Under the pieces are notes generated by a model. The model was not told the origin of the DNA and ran no database searches. It saw only the letters and a program-made list of their open reading frames with translations. A program made the position numbers and the translations under genes. This document shows, piece after piece, positions 11,146 to 16,523 of a stretch of DNA of 16,523 nucleotides. Each line of letters starts with the position of its first letter. Position 1 is the first letter of the stretch. The DNA lies in NCBI RefSeq assembly GCF_910584465.1, contig NZ_CAJUBK010000048.1, forward strand, positions 1 through 16,523. Direction: 5' to 3'. Origin of the DNA: an uncultured Oscillibacter sp. (lineage in GTDB: Bacteria > Bacillota > Clostridia > Oscillospirales > Oscillospiraceae).

Positions 11146-12609
11146 ATGTCTATGATCCAGGCGAAAGACCTGACCTTTTCTTATCCCGGCAGTCCCTACC
11201 CCGTCTTCGAGGGCGCTTCCTTCCAGATCGACACCGACTGGAAGCTGGGCCTCATCGGCCGGAACGGCCGGGGGAAGACCACCCTCCTCCGGCTGCTGCT
11301 GGGGGAGCACGCCCCCGACAGCGGGACGCTGGCCTCCTCCGTCCCCTTCGACTACTTCCCCTCCCCCGTCCCGGACCCGGCGCGCATGACGGCACAGGTC
11401 CTGGAGGAGCTGTGCCCCGATGCGGAGAGCTGGCGCTTCCCCAAGGAGCTGGCGGCGCTGGGCGTGGAGGAGGAGGCCCTCTGGCGGCCCTTCTCCACCC
11501 TCTCCAACGGGGAGCGGACCAAGGTCCTCCTGGCGGCGCTGTTCCTGCGCCAGGGCCGCTTCCCCCTCATCGACGAGCCCACGAACCATCTGGACGCCCG
11601 GGGGCGGGAGCTGGCGGCGGCTTACCTCCGGCGGCAGAGGGGCTTCATCCTGGTGTCCCACGACCGCCGCTTCCTGGACGGCTGTGTGGACCACATCCTG
11701 TCCCTGAACCGCTCGGGCATCCAGGTCCAGGGCGGGGACTACTCCACCTGGCAGGAGGAGTTCGACCGCCGGCAGCGGTCCGAGGAGGCCCAGGACGAAC
11801 GCCTCCGCAAGGACGTCAAGCGCCTGCGGCAGGCGGCGGCACGGACCTCCCTCTGGTCCGACCGGGTGGAGGCGTCCAAGATCGGGGCCTATGACAAGGG
11901 CTTCGTGGGCCATAAGTCCGCCAAGATGATGAAGCGGGCCAAGTCCCTGGCCGCCCGGCAGGAGAAGGCCCTGGAGGAGAAGGCGGGGCTGCTGAAGGAC
12001 CGGGAGACGGCGGAGGCGCTGAAGCTCTCCCCCCTGGACCACCACGCCAGGGTATCGGTCCGCTGTTCGGAGCTGGAGATCTGGTACGGGGACCGCCGGG
12101 CCTGCGGACCGCTGTCCTTCTCCCTGGAGCAGGGCGAGCGGGCGGCGCTGGAGGGCCCCAACGGCAGCGGCAAGAGCAGCCTTTTGAAGCTGCTGCTGGG
12201 CGGGCCCATCCGGTACACGGGGGAGCTGGCCCTGGCCGCGGGGCTGAAGATCTCTTACGTGCCCCAGGACACGTCCGCCCTCCGGGGCGGCCTGACGGAG
12301 TCCATCCGGGCGCGGGGCCTGGACGAGAGCCGGTGCAAGGCCATCCTGCGCAAGCTGGGCCTCTCCCGGGAGCAGTTCGACCGGGACCTGGCGGACTACT
12401 CCGAGGGCCAGAAGAAGAAGGTGCTGATCGCCCAGAGCCTCTGCGAACAGGCGCACCTGTATGTCTGGGACGAGCCGCTGAACTTCCTGGACATCGACGC
12501 CCGCCTCCAGATCGAGGCGCTGCTGGAGCAGTCCCGGCCCACCATGCTCTTCGTGGAGCACGACCGGGCCTTCCAGGAGGCCGTGGCGACCAAGACGATC
12601 CGGCTGTAA
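11146..12609 (+). CDS. Lsa-type ABC-F ribosome-protection ATPase
   Basis: 487 residues. Start ATG 11146 is chosen for AAGGAG at 9 nt; upstream in-frame starts fall in the leader. It has two ABC domains without membrane segments. NBD1: Walker A GRNGRGKT (38-45), signature LSNGE (119-123), Walker B FPLIDEPTNHLD (139-150), SHDRRFLD (171-178). Linker (P-site tRNA interaction) about 205-305, Arg/Lys-rich. NBD2: Walker A GPNGSGKS (337-344), signature YSEGQ (418-422), Walker B VWDEPLNFLDI (440-450), EHD (471-473). DTDWKLGLIGRNGRGKTTLL, LWRPFSTLS and WDEPLNFLD closely resemble Lsa(A)-class proteins, which remove lincosamide, streptogramin A and pleuromutilin antibiotics from the ribosome. Both catalytic Glu residues are intact. 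The structured leader with uORF supports antibiotic-inducible expression. The exact drug spectrum cannot be inferred. Confidence 0.92.
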   Translation: MSMIQAKDLTFSYPGSPYPVFEGASFQIDTDWKLGLIGRNGRGKTTLLRLLLGEHAPDSGTLASSVPFDYFPSPVPDPARMTAQVLEELCPDAESWRFPKELAALGVEEEALWRPFSTLSNGERTKVLLAALFLRQGRFPLIDEPTNHLDARGRELAAAYLRRQRGFILVSHDRRFLDGCVDHILSLNRSGIQVQGGDYSTWQEEFDRRQRSEEAQDERLRKDVKRLRQAAARTSLWSDRVEASKIGAYDKGFVGHKSAKMMKRAKSLAARQEKALEEKAGLLKDRETAEALKLSPLDHHARVSVRCSELEIWYGDRRACGPLSFSLEQGERAALEGPNGSGKSSLLKLLLGGPIRYTGELALAAGLKISYVPQDTSALRGGLTESIRARGLDESRCKAILRKLGLSREQFDRDLADYSEGQKKKVLIAQSLCEQAHLYVWDEPLNFLDIDARLQIEALLEQSRPTMLFVEHDRAFQEAVATKTIRL

Positions 12610-12729
12610 AAACAAGAGGGGCCCTCCCTGGGCCCCTCCCGTGGATCCCTTCCCTCCCGTCGATGTAAGCTCCACTGCTTTTTCGACGCTCTGAACAGGG
12701 GCGCCCCTCCCGAGGGAGGAGCGCCCCTG
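12609..12729 (-). repeat. Composite 3'-end element, copy 2 (terminator of the small membrane protein gene)
   Basis: In the minus direction: hairpin (9-bp outer stem CAGGGGCGC/GCGCCCCTG at 12729-12721 / 12704-12696, one mismatch, then an inner CCTCCC/GGGAGG), the 41-nt core (12695-12655) starting TTCAGAGCGTCGAAAAAG and ending CATCGACGGGA, then a perfect 9-bp hairpin (12638-12630 / 12624-12616, 5-nt loop), then TTGTTTTTAC. The final stem plus T-run is a minus-strand terminator that starts 6 nt after the stop at 12735. It also reaches the stop codon of the ABC-F gene (12607-12609). Within the core, CGTCGA and TCGACG can form a third stem. See the copy at 8115-8234. Confidence 0.75.
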
Positions 12730-12734
12730 CCTGC

Positions 12735-13016
12735 TCACATCAGCGCCACGATGAGCCACAGCAGTCCGATCGCCGCCGCGCCCATCAGGGTATAGACCGC
12801 CGGGCTCAGGTCCCGCCATGCCCGGCTGAACCTCCCGTGGTCGCCCCCGGCGTAGTTCCGGGCCACCCGGCGGGCCTCCTCCACCAGCTCCTTCGACGTC
12901 ACGCCCTCTCCGGCGGCGTCGTTGCGCACGATGAAGATCGCCTGTTCAAAAAACCGCTGGTCGGGGGAGTCCACCACGACCACTCTCCTGGAGATACCTT
13001 TCACCATCTCGCTCAC
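12735..13016 (-). CDS. Small protein with C-terminal membrane anchor, function unknown
   Basis: 93 residues if started at GTG 13016, 90 if at ATG 13007. AGGAGG ends 3 nt before the GTG and 12 nt before the ATG, so neither spacing is ideal and the start is uncertain. A basic N-terminal beta strand (VKGISRRVVVVDSPDQRFFEQAIFIVRND) is followed by a helical stretch (VTSKELVEEARRVARNYAG) and one strong hydrophobic helix at the very end (about 72-92, VYTLMGAAAIGLLWLIVALM). This is a tail-anchored topology with the bulk in the cytoplasm. I do not recognise a named family. It lies 72 nt downstream of argF with no terminator between, so it may be read from the arg operon, and ends at composite element copy 2. 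Confidence 0.72.
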   Translation of the reverse strand: MSEMVKGISRRVVVVDSPDQRFFEQAIFIVRNDAAGEGVTSKELVEEARRVARNYAGGDHGRFSRAWRDLSPAVYTLMGAAAIGLLWLIVALM

Positions 13017-13088
13017 AAACCTCCTGTGTATTGCAGATCGATAGTTCCAGTTTTCCAGGCCGCCGGGAAAAATATACCTGCGGGGCGC

Positions 13089-14069
13089 TTATTTCATCAG
13101 TTCGTACATCACGGCCTTGATGGTGTGCATCCGGTTCTCCGCCTCGTCGAAGACGATGGACCGGGGGGACTCGAAGACCTCGTCCGTCACCTCCATGGCC
13201 TCCCGGCCGAAGCGCTCGCCCATCTCCCGGCCCACCTTCGTCTCATGGTCGTGATAGGCGGGCAGGCAGTGCATGAAGCGGCACTGGGGCCCGGCGGCGT
13301 CCATCAGGGCCTTCGTCACCTGATAGGGGCCCAGGGCGGCGATGCGCTCCTCCCAGACCTCCGCCGGTTCGCCCATGGAGACCCACACGTCCGTATAGAG
13401 CACGTCCGCGTCCTTGACCGCCTCCATGGGGTCCTCGATAAAGGAGAGGGAGGCCCCGGTCTCCTGCGCTGCCGCCCGGCAGGTCTCCGTCAGGGCCCGG
13501 TCCGGCAGGTAGGCGCTTGGGGCGCAGGCCACGAAGTCCATGCCCATCTTGGCGCAGCCCACCATCAGGGAGTTGCCCATGTTGAAACGGGCGTCCCCCA
13601 AATAGACCAGCTTCACGCCCTGGAGCGCCCCGAAGTGCTCCCGGATGGTCAGGAAGTCCGCCAGGATCTGGGTGGGGTGGAACTCGTCGGTCAGCCCGTT
13701 GAACACCGGGACCCCCGCGTGGGCCGCCAGCTCCTCCACGATGGACTGCCCGAACCCCCGGTACTCGATGCCGTCATACATCCGCCCCAGCACCCGGGCG
13801 GTGTCGGCGATGGACTCCTTCACGCCGATCTGAGAGCCGGTGGGCCCCAGGTATGTACTGCCCATGCCCAGGTCCCGGGCCGCCACCTCGAAGGCGCACC
13901 GGGTCCGGGTGGAGGTCTTCTCGAAGATCAGCGCCACGTTCTTCCCCTCCAGATACCTGTGGGGGACGCCCGCTTTTTTCTTGGCCTTGAGGTCTGCCGC
14001 CGTGTCCAGGAACTGCCCGATCTCCGCCGGGCTGAAGTCCAGCAGCTTCAAAAAGTGCTTTTGGTCCAT
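13089..14069 (-). CDS. argF: Ornithine carbamoyltransferase
   Basis: 326 residues from ATG 14069. An ATG at 14078 is in frame, but GGAGGG abuts it directly, while the 14069 start has the RBS at about 10 nt. The enzyme makes citrulline from ornithine and carbamoyl phosphate. Motifs: carbamoyl-phosphate site STRTRCAFE (about 53-61), HPTQ (131-134), ornithine-side SMGE (231-234) and HCLPA (267-271). FNGLTDEFHPTQ and GDARFNMGNSLM are also typical. Length is normal. It could be a catabolic arcB by sequence alone, but clustering with argJ, argB and argD argues for the biosynthetic argF. The gap to argD (79 nt) contains a strong hairpin. Confidence 0.96.
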   Translation of the reverse strand: MDQKHFLKLLDFSPAEIGQFLDTAADLKAKKKAGVPHRYLEGKNVALIFEKTSTRTRCAFEVAARDLGMGSTYLGPTGSQIGVKESIADTARVLGRMYDGIEYRGFGQSIVEELAAHAGVPVFNGLTDEFHPTQILADFLTIREHFGALQGVKLVYLGDARFNMGNSLMVGCAKMGMDFVACAPSAYLPDRALTETCRAAAQETGASLSFIEDPMEAVKDADVLYTDVWVSMGEPAEVWEERIAALGPYQVTKALMDAAGPQCRFMHCLPAYHDHETKVGREMGERFGREAMEVTDEVFESPRSIVFDEAENRMHTIKAVMYELMK

Positions 14070-14095
14070 ATCGCTCATCCCTCCGTCAAATCAAG

Positions 14096-14130
14096 AGTGA
14101 GGCCCGGGACGCGCCGGGCCTCACTTTTAT
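14096..14130. other. Intercistronic hairpin between argD and argF
   Basis: Perfect 12-bp stem AGTGAGGCCCGG (14096-14107) / CCGGGCCTCACT (14114-14125), 6-nt loop. On the plus strand a TTTTATC run follows; on the minus (operon) strand only CTTGATTTGACGG follows, so it is a poor terminator for argD. It could reduce readthrough into argF, protect mRNA ends, or stop antisense transcription entering argD. Confidence 0.6.
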
Positions 14131-14148
14131 CATCCCATGGTCTCCTGC

Positions 14149-15327
14149 TTATGCCAAGACCTTCTTCATGATGGCCAGGCCCTTGTCCATCTCCTCCTTG
14201 GTGATGACCAGGGGCGGCAGCAGCCGCAGGCCGGGGCCGGCGGTGAGGACCAGCAGGCCGTTCGCGATCAGCTCGCCAGCGATCTCCTTGTTGGTATAGC
14301 CGTCCTTGACCGCCACGCCGATCATCAGCCCCAGGCCCCGGGTCTTGCCCAGGCAGGGCAGGCCCAGCGCCTCGATGCCCCCGCGGAGATACTCGCCCTT
14401 CTCCTGGACCTCCTTCAAGAAGGCGTCGCTGAGGATGTCCTGGACCACCAGGCCCGCGGCGGCGCACACGGGGTTCGCGCCGAAGGTGGTGGCGTGCATA
14501 CCGGGGCCCAGCACGTCCTTGCACTTTTCATTGGCCATGATGCCGCTCATGGGCAGGCCGCCGGCGATGCCCTTGGCGAAGGAGCATACGTCGGGGAGGA
14601 TGCCGTACTGCTGGAAGGCGAACAGCGTGCCCGTCCGGCCCACGCCGGTCTGGACCTCGTCGATCAGCAGCAGCCAGTCCTTCTCCGCGCACAGCGCCTC
14701 CACGGCCTTGACATAGCCCTTGTCCAGGGGGAGCACGCCGCCCTCGCCCTGGACCAGCTCCAGCATGACGGCGCAGACGTCGCCCTTGTCCTCGGCCTTC
14801 AGGGCCTCGAGGCTGTCGGCCTCGGCGTAGCGGAAGCCCTGGGTGAAGGGGAAGAAGTAGTTGTGGAACACCTCCTGGCCCGTGGCCTCCAGGGTGGTGA
14901 TGGTCCGGCCGTGGAAGGAGTTCTTCAGGGTGACGATGGTGGAACGGCCCTGGCCGTATTTGTCGAAGCTGTACTTCCGGGCCAGCTTGATCATGCCCTC
15001 GTTGGCCTCGCCGCCGCCGTTGGCGAAGAAGACGCAGCTCTCGCCGGTGCGTTTGCACAAGAGCTCCGCCAGCTTGGCGGGGGGCTCGGTGTAGAAGAGG
15101 TTGGAGGTGTGGCCCAGCTTCTTGGCCTGGGCCGTGACGGCGTCCACCCAGGGCTGGCAGCCATAGCCCAGGGCGGTGACGCCGATGCCGCTGGTGAAGT
15201 CGATGTATTCGTTCCCCTCGGGATCGTAGACGGTGGCCCCCTGGCCGTGGTCCAGGACCACGGGGAAGCGTCCGTAGGTGTTCATCACATACTGATGGGT
15301 CAGGCCCTTGATCTGTTCCGAAGTCAT
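14149..15327 (-). CDS. argD: Acetylornithine aminotransferase (PLP-dependent, class III)
   Basis: 392 residues, the normal length. Converts N-acetylglutamate semialdehyde to N-acetylornithine with glutamate as donor. The PLP lysine is Lys252 (SFAKGIAGGLPMS); the Asp that holds the pyridine nitrogen is in LLIDEVQTGVGRTG (220-233); FHGRTITTLEATG (138-150) and ATTFGANPVCAAAG are family-typical. The phosphate-binding loop reads FANGGGEANEG (101-111) instead of the usual NSGAEANE. Start ATG 15327 is preceded by GGAGGAG (9 nt) lying in the last codons of argB, with only 3 nt between the two genes, so translational coupling is likely. Confidence 0.95.
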   Translation of the reverse strand: MTSEQIKGLTHQYVMNTYGRFPVVLDHGQGATVYDPEGNEYIDFTSGIGVTALGYGCQPWVDAVTAQAKKLGHTSNLFYTEPPAKLAELLCKRTGESCVFFANGGGEANEGMIKLARKYSFDKYGQGRSTIVTLKNSFHGRTITTLEATGQEVFHNYFFPFTQGFRYAEADSLEALKAEDKGDVCAVMLELVQGEGGVLPLDKGYVKAVEALCAEKDWLLLIDEVQTGVGRTGTLFAFQQYGILPDVCSFAKGIAGGLPMSGIMANEKCKDVLGPGMHATTFGANPVCAAAGLVVQDILSDAFLKEVQEKGEYLRGGIEALGLPCLGKTRGLGLMIGVAVKDGYTNKEIAGELIANGLLVLTAGPGLRLLPPLVITKEEMDKGLAIMKKVLA

Positions 15328-15330
15328 GGC

Positions 15331-16194
15331 TCAATGCTCCTCCTTTTTCATCATGGTGCCGATGCCCTCGTCGGAGAGCAGCTCGATCAAGATCGAATGC
15401 GGGATGCGGCCGTCCAGGATGTGGACCCGCTCCACGCCGCCGTGGACGGCGTCCACGCAGCACTGCATCTTGGGGATCATGCCCCCGGAGATGACGCCCT
15501 CGTCCACCAGCCCCGGCACTTCCTCCGTGCGGACCACATGGATCAGCGTCTCCTCGTCCCCGGGGTCCCGCAGAAGGCCCCGGACGTCCGTCAGCAAGAT
15601 CAGCTTCTCCGCCCTCAGGGCCTGCGCTAACCTTGCGGCGGCGGTGTCCGCGTTGACGTTGTAAGCGGTGTCCGCGTCCACGCCCCGGGCCACGGTGGAT
15701 ACGATGGGGATATACCCGGCCTGGAGGGCGTTCTCCACGGTGGAGGGGTCCACGCCGGTGATCCTGCCCACGAGGCCGTACCGCTCGTCCAGCCGGACGG
15801 CCTGGAACAGGTCCCCGTCCAGGCCGCACAGGCCCACGGCTTTCCCGCCCAAGCGGCCCAGCTGGGCCACCAGGTCCTTGTTGACCTTGCCGCAGAGGAT
15901 GGACTGCACCACGTCCATCGTGGTCGCGTCCGTGTACCGCAGGCCGTCCACGAACCTGGACTCATGGCCGATCATCTTCAGCATGGCGGAGATCTCCGGC
16001 CCGCCGCCGTGGACCACCACCACCCGGATGCCCACCAGGGTCAGCAGGACGATGTCCGTCATGACGGAGCGGCGCAGGCTGTCGGAGGTCATGGCGTTGC
16101 CGCCGTATTTGATGACGATGGTCTTGCCGGTGTATTTTTGGATATAGGGCAGGGCCTCGACCAGCGTCTGGGCCTGCTGTTCATGGGAAGACAT
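15331..16194 (-). CDS. argB: Acetylglutamate kinase
   Basis: 287 residues. Phosphorylates N-acetylglutamate. Motifs: nucleotide/phosphate site KYGGNAM (29-35), VHGGGPEI (61-68), NVNADTAA (179-186) and SGGMIPK (236-242). An N-terminal helix (QAQTLVEALPYIQKYTGK) precedes the fold; such an extension is characteristic of hexameric, arginine-feedback-inhibited enzymes, which fits the acetyl-recycling pathway implied by argJ. Start ATG 16194 is preceded by a G-rich stretch (GAGGGGGGG) within the 15-nt gap from the argJ stop. Confidence 0.96.
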   Translation of the reverse strand: MSSHEQQAQTLVEALPYIQKYTGKTIVIKYGGNAMTSDSLRRSVMTDIVLLTLVGIRVVVVHGGGPEISAMLKMIGHESRFVDGLRYTDATTMDVVQSILCGKVNKDLVAQLGRLGGKAVGLCGLDGDLFQAVRLDERYGLVGRITGVDPSTVENALQAGYIPIVSTVARGVDADTAYNVNADTAAARLAQALRAEKLILLTDVRGLLRDPGDEETLIHVVRTEEVPGLVDEGVISGGMIPKMQCCVDAVHGGVERVHILDGRIPHSILIELLSDEGIGTMMKKEEH

Positions 16195-16209
16195 AGCGTC
16201 CGCCCCCCC

Positions 16210-16523
16210 TCATGTCCGGTAATCCCCGTTGATCTTGATATAGTCGTAGGTGATGTCGCAGCCCCAGCAGGTGCACGAGGCCGCGCCTTCCTCCATGGTG
16301 ATGTCGATCTCCACGTCGTGCTCCGTGAGGATCTTCTTGGCGAGGTCCTCATCGAAGTCCAGCCCCCGGCCCTGGGCGCAGACCTGGACCTCCCCGGCGG
16401 CGCTGGCGAAGCGGACCGTCACCTTGTCCGGGTCGAACTCCTCCCCGGAGTAGCCCATGGCGCACAGGACCCGGCCCCAGTTGGCGTCCGCGCCGAAGAT
16501 GGCGGCCTTGGTCAGGGTGGAGG
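16210..16523 (-). CDS. argJ: Glutamate N-acetyltransferase/amino-acid acetyltransferase, 3' part
   Basis: Only the C-terminal 104 codons are in the window; the frame is open to the right edge. The visible part starts STLTKAAIFGADANWGRVLC, a strongly conserved stretch of the ornithine acetyltransferase beta chain, followed by AMGYSGEEFDP and the end CDITYDYIKINGDYRT, which matches the usual ArgJ terminus. ArgJ transfers acetyl from N-acetylornithine to glutamate, closing the arginine acetyl cycle. The Thr nucleophile at the autocleavage site lies outside the window, so mono- versus bifunctionality cannot be judged. First visible gene of argJ-argB-argD-argF; argC is probably just off the edge (inferred from typical order). 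Confidence 0.95.
   Translation of the reverse strand, partial: STLTKAAIFGADANWGRVLCAMGYSGEEFDPDKVTVRFASAAGEVQVCAQGRGLDFDEDLAKKILTEHDVEIDITMEEGAASCTCWGCDITYDYIKINGDYRT

Noticed and set aside
11116..12819. 567-codon minus-strand open frame
   Set aside because: Antisense to the ABC-F gene with intact Walker motifs; composition is that of a reversed coding strand.
14079..14148. ArgR operator (ARG box) in the arg cluster
   Set aside because: No A+T-rich 18-bp ARG-type palindrome is visible in this or the other intergenic gaps of the cluster; a site could lie upstream of the window.
12837..15630. Long plus-strand open frames opposite argF, argD and argB
   Set aside because: The minus strand encodes three unmistakable arginine enzymes; the plus frames have no recognisable domain or translation signals.

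Overview
The window is a very G+C-rich (by eye about two thirds) stretch of a low-complexity-free bacterial chromosome with strong AGGAGG-type ribosome binding sites and gene families typical of gut Bacillota. The gene set (xpaC-telA, murI-DUF1934-argS, DUF6512, DUF6809-like, an Lsa-type ABC-F, small XRE regulators, argJ-B-D-F) suggests a high-G+C member of the Oscillospiraceae/Oscillospirales (Flavonifractor or Lawsonibacter type). That placement is an inference from gene content. I see no phage, insertion sequence, CRISPR array, tRNA or rRNA.

Layout. 1-1311 (minus): a small XRE regulator followed 4 nt later by a TPM-domain membrane protein whose Gly/Phe-rich tail runs off the left edge. Divergent from it is an 82-codon DUF6809-like gene (1383-1631, plus); the shared 71-bp gap holds a promoter and two interlocked palindromes. 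1633-3566 (minus): xpaC-telA operon with its own promoter. 3673-4206 (minus): DUF6512 membrane protein. 4330-7385 (minus): murI - DUF1934 - argS operon, cell-wall and translation housekeeping. 7597-8025 (plus): a 142-residue acidic orphan protein. 8283-10364 (minus): secreted serine-type beta-lactamase-fold hydrolase. 10620-10886 (plus): second small XRE regulator. 11146-12609 (plus): Lsa-like ABC-F ribosome-protection protein. 12735-13016 (minus): small C-terminally anchored membrane protein. 13089-16523 (minus): argF, argD, argB and the 3' end of argJ, i.e. the arginine branch by the acetyl-cycling route, with genes transcribed argJ>argB>argD>argF.

The most interesting material is non-coding. 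(1) The 254-nt leader of the ABC-F gene has a near-consensus promoter, a six-codon upstream ORF whose RBS and start lie in a roughly 26-bp long-range stem, three inner hairpins, and two further hairpins before the gene, the second followed by a U-rich tract: the layout of an antibiotic-sensing translational/transcriptional attenuator. (2) A composite element of about 120 nt (hairpin - 41-nt conserved core - hairpin - U-tract on the minus strand) occurs twice, at 8115-8234 and 12609-12729, each time in the 3' UTR of a minus-strand gene at a convergent junction. The cores are 31/41 identical without gaps, while the flanking stems differ in sequence but keep pairing. It looks like a dispersed, structured 3'-end element. 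(3) Five perfect hairpins are packed into 8011-8234. (4) The hydrolase/XRE intergenic region carries two near-copies of a TTGACT...TATCCT promoter, the distal one overlapped by a nested palindrome.
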